Origin: Chromera velia
Lineage: Eukaryota; Sar; Chromeraceae
Assembly: GCA_018398765.1 (NCBI GenBank)
Contig: JAHBMJ010002652.1
Span: forward strand, 1-15,000
Direction: 5' to 3'
DNA length: 15,000 nt
The translations under genes were made by a program, and so were the position numbers. The notes under the pieces were generated by a model that worked only from the letters and a program-made list of their open reading frames with translations, ran no database searches and was not told the origin of the DNA. Positions 1 to 8,893 of the stretch are shown piece by piece. Position 1 is the first letter of the stretch. Each line of letters starts with the position of its first letter.

Positions 1-183
1 GTGGGGAAGGAGGGAGCCGCAGAAGAAGATTGATAAAGCAAACAAAAAGAGTGAAGAAGCCCAAATCACATGCCGTTTTAGATCGATTTTCAGACCGGAA
101 AGCCAACGCGGATCCAGAGCCGTGGCTCGAACAACGAACAATCATGCAGCAGCGGCCAGGGCAACAGACTTTGACAGGCCCCG

Positions 184-230
184 AGGGCGGGGTCTGATAC
201 CTCAGCTTAGGCTGGGGAACGCCCCGCCCT
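184..230. other. GC-rich two-tier hairpin, possible structured RNA or foldback
   Basis: AGGGCGGGG at 184-192 is perfectly complementary to CCCCGCCCT at 222-230 (9 bp). Inside it, CCTCAGC (200-206) pairs with GCTGGGG (211-217) through 7 bp with one G-T/G-U pair, around a four-base loop. The two stems are coaxial apart from short unpaired bulges. No known RNA family is recognised. It could be part of a repeat, a transcript-end structure or chance in a GC-rich patch. Confidence 0.4.
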
Positions 231-563
231 GCTAGCTCTGGCGACAGATAAACATAGCGGGAAGGCCCTAGGGCAGAACATATCAATCAATCAATCAACT
301 CCTAACCGTACTGTGTAATAAAAATATATAAAAATCTAGGGGAACATGTAATCTTTACAAATTGCAATTAGTATGGAACTAGTGATTCTTCGAGTGATTC
401 CGCAATTAAGCTTTCCAGATCACGTTGATAGCATGAAGATACAAGAAGAGAGGTTTTCAGTCTAAATTTCAGTGACGTAATTCAGTTGCAACTAGTTGCA
501 ACGTACAGTATATAGAAAACAATAAAAATCTGACTCATAAGGTATTACGACCAGACTTATCAT

Positions 564-569
564 TTTATT
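564..569 (-). terminator. Candidate poly(A) signal AATAAA for the PAN/Apple gene
   Basis: TTTATT on the plus strand reads AATAAA on the minus strand, about 130 bases downstream of the stop codon at 697-699 and in an AT-rich context. Position and sequence suit a eukaryotic polyadenylation signal. Whether this organism uses AATAAA is not known from the window. Confidence 0.35.
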
Positions 570-696
570 TATATGCAAGAATAAGGCACAGGTTGACACT
601 GAAAACATACCGGAACGAAAAAAAAATTACCCCTGTGACAGGTAGAACAAGAATCAGAGACGCAGCCGGACCAGGACCGGTGTATGTGACAATGTG

Positions 697-2352
697 TCAG
701 GGGAAGGGGTCTTCGTCTCCCCCCTGGTTCCGAATTTCATCGTCAGCCTCAGGATCGGTGGCACCCCCCCCTCTCAGGCTGTTTCCAACTGACGGCACCT
801 CCGCTGGACCGCTTTCATCCTCACCACAGGCTTCAGTCCCCTCCCCCATAGCGCACGACGGAGAGGCACCCGGGGGGGTAGGAGACGGAGGAGAAGGTGG
901 GCGGACAGCGACAGGGTCTGGTGGGTTTTGCGGTTGTGTGCCATTCAAATCTTGGGGCGGCGTCGCGGGGGTGTGTGATTCGGTTTTCTCAGTTTCCGTC
1001 TGATTCTGGAAAGGGGGTGTCTGGTTGTTGTCTTGGTATGCCTGTGGGGGTAGGTCGATGGGGAGTGCTTCTAGGAAGGCCGTGAAACCCGGAGTCCGTG
1101 TGATTACCTTATGAATTGAGTAGTGGTCTGGCCTGTCTTGGCACAGGGGGGGTCCCGAGAGAACCCCGACGGCGTCTTCTACCCCCGTGTCCGTCTCCAT
1201 CAGCGTGCAATTGGAGTCTGCAACAGAGAAGGAGAAGGACACACAACCTTCCGTGTCCTGACAGAGGATCATACAGTCCTCTGGAACTTCCTCGGGTCGC
1301 AACGTGAATTCCCTCAACGGCCTGCCGACTACACGCACACCCCAGCGCGCACAGGCCATCTGGGAGTACTCTGGAAAGTCCGTTTGTGGGTCCTGACAGT
1401 CTTGGGGACCTGAGACGGCAAATGGGGAGTCGACAGTTGCATCCAGTCTTTCACTCGTGATCATTGACGCGTTCTGTTGGGTGGGGTAAAAGAATTCGCA
1501 TCTCTCTGCCAATTCCCCTGCAGCAAACCAGGTCCAAGAAGCACACCCCGAGAGCAACGAGCACAGCGCCTTGCAATCTCTCTTATCCCCAACTTTGTAT
1601 GCAGCACCCATCTCGGCCATCACTCGCTTCCCCCACTCAACGCAGAAGGGCAAATGTCTCCTTCCACCTTCCTCCGGAGAAACTTTAGGCCACGGAAGTT
1701 TTCTATCAACATCTCCTGTCTTTTTTGACCTCCAGATGGGGAATTGGGGCAGGGAGGAGGGACACTTCTTGGGACCAGACACGAACCGGATGCTGGTGGC
1801 GTATTGAAGAATCTGGGCCTCTGAGGCAAACAGGTGGCATTTCTGGTTCCTCCACGCTCTGTCTTGTGGAGCCTCCCAGCTCCAGAAGTTGCATCTGGGG
1901 TCTTTGCTGCAGTGCTCTTGGCAGTCTGCGTTGTCCCCTGCCTCGGGCCAGATGGTGTCGTATTCATTTCCTATCAGTTGGAGTCCTACAACTTTACAGG
2001 CTGCATTAGCTGACTCTGGAAAGTCTGAGAACGGAACGTAGCAAGTCCTGGGCCCACTGACATGTGCCACACTGTAGTCCCACTCCGAGTCACCATTGGG
2101 CGAAGACATCAGGACGCATTCCCTTCTTCCCCTCCAACGCCAGAACATGCATCCCTGAAAGAACTGACATTCCTGTTGACAGTCTCGGGGATCGGGTATT
2201 CCTTCGAGGGTTATCATCTCCACCCCCCCGATTTTCCACCCGAGCTGCATGCAGAAGGCATTGTCGGGATCCCCCAGAGCGAATCTTTGGAGAAGGAAAA
2301 AACACAGCCCCAGGATCCAGGGGACGCGCCTGCTCCCTCCTTCCTGGACCAT
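697..2352 (-). CDS. Secreted protein with four PAN/Apple-like six-cysteine modules
   Basis: A single uninterrupted frame encodes 551 residues from an ATG at 2352 to a TGA at 697. Residues 1-27 look like a signal peptide (basic start, hydrophobic core at about 11-26), and no later membrane span is visible, so the product is probably secreted. Four modules follow at about 34-104, 119-197, 237-319 and 334-404. Each has six cysteines with an invariant C-x3-C-x5-C centre (58/62/68, 144/148/154, 260/264/270, 360/364/370). Each closes with a (V/L)SGP-x2-C motif. An aromatic-rich strand (FWRW, FWSW, SWTW, SFSF) follows the third central cysteine. This is the PAN/Apple plan, a family that binds proteins or glycans in adhesins and extracellular matrix. 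Residues about 410-551 are proline-, glutamine- and acid-rich, probably disordered. N-glycosylation sequons occur at N294, N381, N443, N450 and N470. The ligand is unknown. Family assignment is by cysteine pattern, not a database search. Confidence 0.85.
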   Translation of the reverse strand: MVQEGGSRRVPWILGLCFFLLQRFALGDPDNAFCMQLGWKIGGVEMITLEGIPDPRDCQQECQFFQGCMFWRWRGRRECVLMSSPNGDSEWDYSVAHVSGPRTCYVPFSDFPESANAACKVVGLQLIGNEYDTIWPEAGDNADCQEHCSKDPRCNFWSWEAPQDRAWRNQKCHLFASEAQILQYATSIRFVSGPKKCPSSLPQFPIWRSKKTGDVDRKLPWPKVSPEEGGRRHLPFCVEWGKRVMAEMGAAYKVGDKRDCKALCSLLSGCASWTWFAAGELAERCEFFYPTQQNASMITSERLDATVDSPFAVSGPQDCQDPQTDFPEYSQMACARWGVRVVGRPLREFTLRPEEVPEDCMILCQDTEGCVSFSFSVADSNCTLMETDTGVEDAVGVLSGPPLCQDRPDHYSIHKVITRTPGFTAFLEALPIDLPPQAYQDNNQTPPFQNQTETEKTESHTPATPPQDLNGTQPQNPPDPVAVRPPSPPSPTPPGASPSCAMGEGTEACGEDESGPAEVPSVGNSLRGGGATDPEADDEIRNQGGDEDPFP

Positions 2353-2952
2353 ATCAATTGACTTGCTGTCTCTTTCCTCTGTCTCCTACGGTTCTGTTTG
2401 CATCATTGTCTTCTCAACTTCGAAAACAGGATTTGAGAGCGCAACAAAACGGAAGATGGGTGAACTGATTGGACCGGAAATGCATCTCTGCATGACAAGG
2501 CAAGCTCTAGAGTTCTATCATACATATTTCAGAAACAACACAATCTCACTCAGTGAGAGAAACGAAATGGCTGACCTTTAAATTCTGATCAACTCGCGCC
2601 GCGAGTCGCGCGCCGCCCTGTTGACCGCGCGCCGCCACGCCCCGCTGGAAGATATATATCATTGAGCATCCCCTTCACTGCCACTGATTGCCACGGTTCA
2701 TTCCGTAAATTCCGTTGTATTCCGTTGGTCATCTTTTGTCACTGAGACTACAGAAAGTCTGCATTAAGGTCAGCAGATCGTCTGGGGGGGGGTTTCCACT
2801 TTACCCTTGAACGGACTACCTGAACGGAATGGGGAAATACGTGTGACAATTGAGAGGAGACTGAAGGAGACGGTTTGAAGATTCGCTTCCTGCCTCCGTC
2901 CTCGAATCGGGGAATTAAGGCCGGTGCCTGGGTGGGAGCTCTTCCTCCCAAG
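2353..2952. promoter_or_regulatory. Divergent intergenic region, probable promoters of both flanking genes
   Basis: The two flanking genes point away from each other, leaving 600 bases between their start codons. This must contain both 5' untranslated regions and at least part of both promoters. Visible elements are a very GC-rich patch at about 2596-2645 rich in CGCG/GCGC, an AT-rich TATATATC stretch at about 2651-2658 just downstream of it, and a cluster of TTCCGT motifs at 2701, 2710 and 2720 with an inverted copy (ACGGAAT) at about 2824-2830. No transcription start can be fixed from sequence alone. Confidence 0.5.
2701..2830. promoter_or_regulatory. Clustered ATTCCGT repeats in the divergent promoter
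   Basis: TTCCGT occurs at 2701, 2710 and 2720, spaced 9 and 10 bases apart (about one helical turn), and the inverse complement ACGGAAT lies at about 2824-2830. The helical spacing and orientation suggest a protein binding array. No factor is recognised. Confidence 0.3.
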
Positions 2953-5131
2953 ATGAGACTGCACACGCAGAGAATCTCAGGGAGACTGCAGTCTCTTCTC
3001 TGCAGCATCGGCATGGGGGGAAGGGAGGCGGCTCTGTACCTCTCCCTCGCCCACACCGTTGCTTACTCGCCTCAGTGGGGTATCGGTGTGGCGCTGTGCA
3101 CTCTCGGAAGCTTCACCGCGTCTCTGGGAGACAACCTTGTGAGGTCAGCTGGACCTCTACGGTCGATTTTTCGTGCAGCCTTCTTTTTCTGTATGTCCGT
3201 TCTCCGGGCCTTCGCCGTTTCCTTCTTGCTGTCTGTTGTGTAATTGGGGATCTGCACTTCGTTTCGTGCGCGTTTGCTGCCTGCTGTTTGCTTTCGTGTC
3301 CACCCATCTGTCTGCCTACCGCTGTGTGGGTGTCTTGCTGTCTCTTCTGGCTCTCTGACTGCCAGTCCACTCAGTGAAAAGAATGGCCGAGAGAGAGCCC
3401 ACACAACCCGTCTCTCCATCTTGGGGTCTTTTGCCTGCCTGGATACCCTCCAAATGATTCTTTCTCCCTCTGAGACCGCTTCCTCTGGGTCGTTGCTCTG
3501 TGAAGCTCCTTCTTTTCTCGTCTCTCTGATTGGATACTTAGCATTGATCCCTCCTCTACGTTACAACATCAGTCTCCCTTCTGTTGACTCAATCTGTCCT
3601 TCCTTCCTTCCTTCCTTCCTTCCTTCAATTTGTGTGGGTGGGTGAGTGCAGGAAGAGTTTCCTCATCGAGGACGAGAGGCCGAAGGAGGAGCAGCGGCCC
3701 CTGTTGAGAAGGCCCTACTGGCTGTTGGGGATTCTGTTTGCCAATGTGTGCAACGCTCTGATCACGACCTTTGCGCTCATCTTCACCACAGCGAGTGTTG
3801 TCACCGCCTTCGCGGGATTGCATCTGTTGCTGTCTGTCGTGATGGCACGATACATCCTGAATGAGCGTCTGAAATGGTCGGGCGTCGGTTCGTGTGCATT
3901 GATTTTGGCAGGCATTGCGATGGTCGTTTTCTTCGGTGCGAGGGAGGAGGGGTCGGCAGACGCCATGAGGTGGGGGTATGGGCTTTTTTGGTACACTGCC
4001 ATCACCACAGGTTTGATCTGTACGTTGGTGATTGGCACGGGTATCGTTCATGAATTGCATGAAGAGTGGGTGCAGAGACAGGAGAAGGAAATGGAGCGGG
4101 AGGGGGAGAAGGAAAGGAAGGGAGACGCAGCTTCAGCAGCAGCCTCGACCACAGCTGCGGCAGCTGCTCCCTCCTCCCCTCCTCTTCCCTCCCAATCACA
4201 GCAATCCCCCTCCCACATGCTCTCAAGAGAGAGGTCAAGAAGACAATCTGCTCCCGCCTCCCCTCGTGATCGTGCCCCCGAGTCTTCCCGCATCGATCTA
4301 GGGGAGGTGCCCCGTCGCCGGTCCTCCCTCTCCTCTGCCATGGAGAGAGGGGACTTCACAGTCTCCTTCACAGGAAGGGGAAAATCCACCCCCTACCACC
4401 AACCCTTCTTCACAGGCATCCTCACCCCTGCGACCTCTGCAGAAGACCTAGGAAGGGCGGCAGAAGGAACAACAGGGGTGAGGGGGTTGCCTTATTTTGC
4501 AATGAATTTCCAGTTGGTGTGTGGGGCGGCTCTGTACGGAATGTTGGGGGCAAATGCGAGTTTCACCGCCAAGGCTGCGATGAACCTGGTGCATGACGGA
4601 GTCGGGGGGCAACCGGAGGTCTTTCGTGATTGGCCTATTTGGACTTTCGCAGTCCTCACTCTGTTTCTGGCAGCCTTCCAGATAGTCTTCAATAACCGCA
4701 CATTGTCAGCCTTCCCTGCGATCTACACAGTCCCGATAGGAAATTCTGTGTACATTGCTGTGGGTGCAATAGGGGGTCGTTTGTTATTTGAGGAGAAACC
4801 GATGGACCCTACACTGTTCGGTGTGGGCATCGTCCTGATTATTCTCGGGATCGTTGCATTGACACAGACCCAGGGTCAAGTCCTCAGGTGGAAGGAGGAA
4901 GAGGACTGTGAGTGTGAGGCGAGCAGGAGCCTCCTGGGAGACGGGGAAGCGGCACTGGCAGGGTCAGAAAAGGGGGGGGGGGACGGAGAGGGGGAGAGGA
5001 GGAGGCTGGAGAATCCCGAAGAAATGAGTCGGGGTGAGGGTGGGAGAGAGGGGGGGAACTGGGGGGATGCAGGGGGGTCTCCCGACTCGGGGGCTGGTCT
5101 TCCCTCTCCCCCCTTCTCTCCGTCCAAGTGA
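2953..5131 (+). CDS. NIPA-like / DMT-superfamily membrane transporter (two exons)
   Basis: Exon 1 is 2953-3143 and exon 2 is 3652-5131. The intron 3144-3651 (GTCAGC...GTGCAG) splits an arginine codon in phase 2 and gives GDNLVRKSFL across the junction, with 556 residues in total. ATG 2953 is the first in-frame ATG. About nine hydrophobic spans are visible, near residues 42-60, 85-103, 107-127, 139-159, 173-196, 345-373, 391-411, 416-438 and 449-468. The ordering, a T-AS-VVTAF-GLHLLLS span followed by LNERL, and the SFTAKA and W-IW-FAVLT segments resemble the NIPA magnesium-transporter family within the drug/metabolite transporter superfamily. The likely role is movement of Mg2+ or another small solute across a cell or organelle membrane; the substrate is inferred only from family. 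Unusual features are a charged, Ala/Ser/Pro-rich insertion (about 197-343) between spans five and six and a Gly/Glu-rich tail after 470. Superfamily is confident, NIPA moderately so. Confidence 0.8.
3144..3651 (+). other. Intron of the NIPA-like transporter gene
   Basis: The intron begins GTCAGC and ends GTGAGTGCAG. It removes in-frame stops (for example the TAA near 3241) and restores one transporter frame in phase 2. Its 3' end is pyrimidine-rich and includes a TTCC microsatellite (about 3597-3626) that could act as the polypyrimidine tract. The donor lacks the usual purine at position +3, so confidence rests mainly on the phase match and the continuity of the first membrane span with the downstream protein. 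Confidence 0.75.
3597..3626 (+). repeat. TTCC tetranucleotide microsatellite beside the 3' splice site
   Basis: About seven uninterrupted TCCT/TTCC units lie about 25 bases before the acceptor at 3651. On the coding strand they are all pyrimidine, so length changes here could alter the splicing signal. Confidence 0.85.
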
Positions 5132-5437
5132 GGAAGAGAGCTTTCACAGTGAAAGGAAGGAACATTGGTGTGTTGGTTCTCCATTTCATAACTCTTCTTT
5201 TCATTTTGGATAAAAGTCTTTGTCCCACTCAACCTTTTCCGTACTTTGTTGTCACTGTGCTGCAGTCTGTGCTGTCTTGGTCAACCTTTTGTTCATCTTG
5301 GTTTAAGTGTATTTAAGTGAAGTTGTGTAGGTTTCAAGTTGCATGCCCTGTTGCATAAGGCACGTTGCTACTATAAGCAATGAAGTGATGATTAGCATGC
5401 ATGAAAGTGGAAGGTGGAAAGCTACATTATAATATTC

Positions 5438-5443
5438 AATAAA
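5438..5443 (+). terminator. Candidate poly(A) signal AATAAA for the transporter gene
   Basis: AATAAA in an AT-rich context about 307 bases after the transporter stop codon (5129-5131). It is the first good match seen after the stop. Usage is inferred. Confidence 0.3.
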
Positions 5444-5711
5444 AATTATGTTTTGATATATATTTACTTCTGAATATTTAGTTCTATATTTTGTTTCAAC
5501 TTAGCATAGGATTGATTGATAGGATTTATGTTTCAGGTCCCCCCACGATAGAAAGTAAATATGATGTTTAGATTTAATTAGAGGACACAATACATACGGA
5601 ATAGAGTTTGCGTTTCAGTAATTCTCGTGGCTAGTCTCGCGGTCGACTGTAATCGCGTCTTAATTCAATTCAATTCAAAAAATTCAAATTTATTCAAATT
5701 AGTTTGCACCA

Positions 5712-6019
5712 ATATACCAAGACCAACGTACTTAATTTGGCACGATTACGATTGCGATATTGCAAATATGAAAAATATTTTTATCGCGCAAACAGTCTTT
5801 TGAGACTTGCAACATGTTTCTGATAATATTTGCGTACGAACTTGAAAATTTATATAAATTTACACAGACTTCACGAATATTATCAGAAACATGTTACAAG
5901 TCTCTCAAGACTGTTTGCGTGATAAAGTTTTGCGCAATAAAAATATTTTTTATATTTGCAATCACAATGGTAATTGGCTGTATATATCGGTTTGTCAAAT
6001 TGAGTTAGTCTTGGTATAT
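5712..6019. mobile_element. Foldback / MITE-like element with long inverted repeats
   Basis: The sequence is an imperfect palindrome along nearly its whole length. The outer ends ATATACCAAGAC (5712-5723) and GTCTTGGTATAT (6008-6019) are exact inverse complements. The inner arms about 5788-5835 and 5874-5925 match almost base for base, for example CAGAAACATGTT on the right against AACATGTTTCTG on the left. The arms are about 120-145 bases long, the right one carrying small insertions near 5925-5940 and 5980-5990, and they meet at an AAATTTATATAAATTT core (5846-5861). It encodes no protein. The TA-rich boundaries would suit a TA target duplication as in Tc1/mariner-type elements, but the duplication cannot be separated from the repeat ends. 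Confidence 0.75.
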
Positions 6020-6661
6020 GCTTTCTAGACGTAAAATGTCAGAACAAGTCCAATCCTCAGCCTAGCTGCGGCTGCATATGAAATTTGAAATTTCAAATAA
6101 CTTATGTCTAGAACTTATGTATATTTAGCATCGGCGAAACGGCTTCCGAGCTAAATTGGGGGTTATCGGAGGCAATCAATCAGAGCCTGGTATCAATGGC
6201 TACGAGTGAAAATCATTATTTTTTTTTTTAACTTAATCACGTATTAATAATTCTATCATGATGCATTCGGTTTAGTCTAATAGTTCAGTATCAAAAGTCA
6301 TTAAGTCTTGCGAACTAGCTACGTTTATGTATACCTGGCACACAGCCTGGTATACCTATGAACTAATCAATATATCACGTGGGGGGGCAACTCAGCTCTG
6401 CTGAGATTAGCCGAGAGGCCCTGAGATTGCACACACTCACATAACGTATTTTTTTCATTTTTTGGGGGGGGGGTTCGGTGTCTGTCTGTTTGTTTGTCTG
6501 TCACGGTGGCCTTCAAGCAACTCGCATAGAGCCGCGATTACATTTAAACTCGATCCGCGCTCGTATGTCATGATGCGTGCCCCTTAAGTAGCTCACACAG
6601 AGTTATATATATTATTTCCACGCGCATGCGGTCTCAAAAAGCACATTTTGCGCATGTTGCC

Positions 6662-6696
6662 GTGGCCCTTGCCGGCCACTTGCCTATGCAGGCAAG
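6662..6696. repeat. Pair of adjacent short hairpins
   Basis: GTGGCC (6662-6667) pairs with GGCCAC (6674-6679), and immediately after it CTTGCCT (6679-6685) pairs with AGGCAAG (6690-6696) around an ATGC loop. No function is assigned. Confidence 0.4.
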
Positions 6697-6768
6697 ACAT
6701 GCCTAAGCCCCTAGTAGTTTGCAATAATCAAATTATGGCCAACCCCCTAAATGCCCCCCCGAGGCACT

Positions 6769-6786
6769 CACCCAACTAGTTGGGTG
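6769..6786. repeat. Perfect 18-bp palindrome
   Basis: CACCCAACTAGTTGGGTG reads identically on both strands with no spacer. It could be a dimeric protein binding site or a remnant of a foldback element. Confidence 0.6.
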
Positions 6787-7457
6787 TATCCCATTAATAA
6801 ACGCGTTTCGATTACTCTGCGTGCAAGACGTATGAACCAACTTGTATATACACGAGAGTGGGTGCGCACTGCGCGCTGACGTATCGTAGTGGGTGCTCCC
6901 ATAGTCGAGTCCGGCGTCGAAAGGGGGGCACAAACAGAAGTTTTTATCCTTTGATCGGGGGTAGGTCATAAATAGGCTGGGATCGATGCTTTTTCACGTT
7001 CCTCTTTTTGCAACATAACTATGAACTCAGAGAGTTAGGGAATGCACCATGCAAGCGTTCACTCTGATAACAATCTTTTGACCGAGGGTTCGTGGATACA
7101 TAGCACGTCCTTTGCCGTGCAGTAAGCAGATTGAATCATACGACTCAAGTTAAGTTAAGTTTTGAAGGGAAACGGCGTACGATCAGAGTATACATGCGCA
7201 GGCCGTCTTATAGAGAAATTTTTATGTGTTGCTTAATTAGTTGGGCCCGAATGGCAACTGTGTGTGTACGAATCAAAATTGCCTGCCGGGGCCTTATATC
7301 GATAGTACAGTAAGATTTGGACATTATTTGGACCCATAATGCAAATTTCTGCACAGGTGGTGTCCACGCAGTCAGATCCAGTCGCGAGTGTAGTATAGTA
7401 AGATACATTAATTATAGTATTAATTGTTTTTTTTTGTGATTATACATGCACATTAAT

Positions 7458-7516
7458 TGGCCATGCATGCATGCAATATATAGCTATATAGATCGATACG
7501 TACGTATATACATGTA
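7458..7516. promoter_or_regulatory. Chain of short palindromes upstream of the small-exon gene
   Basis: Perfect palindromes follow each other closely: TGGCCA (7458), ATGCATGCAT (7463), TATATAGCTATATA (7477), ATCGAT (7492), TACGTACGTA (7497) and TACATGTA (7509). They end about 70 bases before the ATG at 7585. A promoter role is inferred only from position. Confidence 0.35.
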
Positions 7517-7584
7517 AACGCTCAAGCAATCAATGCATATCTCTCTCTATACTTAGCTCTTGACACACATAGGGGCCATCTGAT

Positions 7585-8538
7585 ATGCTCCCCGAGGACG
7601 TTTCTGTTCTTGGTGTGTTTGCGGAGACCGGCAGAGAGTTCACTAGAGAGCTCTCAAGAAAAGTCAGGGGCCAGCTGGGGGAGGTGGTTAGCAGATACGT
7701 GAAAATTGACGTGGGTTTACTTTACGAACTGGGCATAGGTGAGGGGATCCGTGCCTTTCGTGTCTTCGGGGACTACTCAGCAGGCACTCCCTGATTTCAT
7801 CAGTGGAAGAAATGGAGGAGGACGACAGGAAGGATCGGCTGATCCAGCGACTTCTGGCAGAGAATCGGGCTCTCAAATTGAACCAGGTAAGAGCACAACT
7901 TACAGTCCCGACGAAGACCCCCATTCTCCCTCGCCGTCGCCACTCGTTACAAAAAATGGACACGGATATATATCGATGTATATATATATTCATTCTTCTT
8001 GACACAGTCCCCTGTACATCGGATGCATCTCTCTGTCCCTTATTCGCATGCTGCATCTTCTTTTCCCTCCCTCTCCCGCCCGGCCTGCTACCTCTCCCAA
8101 CCCACCCGTCGATCATATATATGAGAACAGTCTTGACTGCGTGAGTGCGCCGACGGATCGAAATGGGGACAGGGTGTGAGTCGTAAAGAAGAGTGAAGAT
8201 CGTAGGCGAAGAAGTCAAGATGGTCGCACCTCGCACATGCGCCCCTGTATTCCATCCATCCGAACGTCCAGGGGATGTCTAGTATATACTTCAAACCAAC
8301 TTTCGATTCTGAAAAGCACGACGCCCTTCTGTTTTTTGGTATAAACTTCTTTCTTTCTCCATGTTTTGTATGCATGCACGCAGAGAGATGGAATCCGGCA
8401 CAAGAAGGGCGCCTTGGTTGCCCTCTACCATGAAGGGGGGTACACAGGCCATCTCCAGCGCTCGCAGACTTTTCCTTCCATCCAGCAAGCACGCGAGTTC
8501 CTCACCAGAGGACGAAAGCGGGCATGTAATGCGACTGC
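7585..8538 (+). CDS. Hypothetical protein, 5' exons 1-3 (130+ residues)
   Basis: Exon 1 (7585-7738) starts at an ATG with an in-frame stop 15 bases upstream (TAG at 7570-7572) and ends in phase 1 at GTGAGG. Exon 2 (7804-7886) completes a valine codon and ends in phase 0 at GTAAGA. Exon 3 (8384-8538) follows GCACGCAG and ends in phase 2 at GTAAGT. Introns are 65 and 497 bases. The joined product is an N-terminal mixed hydrophobic/charged segment (1-52), then a charged, probably coiled-coil helix EDDRKDRLIQRLLAENRAL (about 56-74), then a 51-residue basic/aromatic exon including GALVALYHEGGYTGHLQ. No known family is recognised. The three-way phase agreement and good donors make this the firmest part of the downstream gene. 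Confidence 0.6.
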
Positions 8539-8832
8539 GTAAGTTTTCTTTGAGCCAAAAAGTGTTTCGAGATCTGAAGCATTGTCAGTCAGGTTCAGTG
8601 TCCGCAAAGTTTCGCACGTGGACTTTCCAGTCATTCCAAGCAGGGAGGCCAAGGGGGAGCTCTGCTTGAATGATGCAGTGCCACAAATCATCTTGCCTCA
8701 CTTTCTTAGTGTACTATTTCTTTCTTCCTTTCTAACTCCATGTGTGCGAGTGAGTGACTAGGTGAGAGGGTAGAGAACTGGGTGAGGGAGTGATTGAGTG
8801 GGTGACTAAGTAGGTATCTGAGTTTCTGTGCT

Positions 8833-8893
<61 letters not shown>

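Larger units (their letters stand above)
1..696. other. Non-coding flank downstream of the PAN/Apple gene
   Basis: No convincing coding region is visible. The stretch holds the GC-rich two-tier hairpin at 184-230 (listed separately), a short ATCA tandem repeat near 281-297, AT-rich sequence from about 310 to 590, and the presumed 3' untranslated region of the minus-strand gene that ends at 697. A plus-strand open frame starting near 593 runs antisense to that gene and has the composition of a shadow frame, so it is not called. Confidence 0.6.
5132..7584. other. AT-rich intergenic region
   Basis: About 2.4 kb without a convincing gene. Composition shifts from the coding regions to clearly AT-rich after about 5160. 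It begins with the presumed 3' untranslated region of the transporter gene, then contains an AATTC/ATTCAA-rich patch (about 5661-5700), a 308-bp foldback element (5712-6019), a G10 run at 6464-6473 with TCTG/TTTG-type repeats after it, small hairpins (6662-6696), a perfect 18-bp palindrome (6769-6786), and a chain of palindromes ending 70 bases before the next gene. The short open frames in it (near 5814, 6733, 7131 and 7208) show no domain or codon signal. Confidence 0.6.

Noticed and set aside
593-1003. A 136-residue plus-strand frame at the left
   Set aside because: Mirror of the proline-rich tail of the minus-strand PAN/Apple gene; glycine/serine-rich shadow translation.
3569-4060. A minus-strand 163-residue frame
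   Set aside because: Antisense to the well-supported transporter exon and starting in a TTCC repeat; no domain.
5814-6008. A 64-residue open frame inside the foldback element
   Set aside because: The sequence is an arm of an inverted repeat with AT-rich composition, so no protein is expected.
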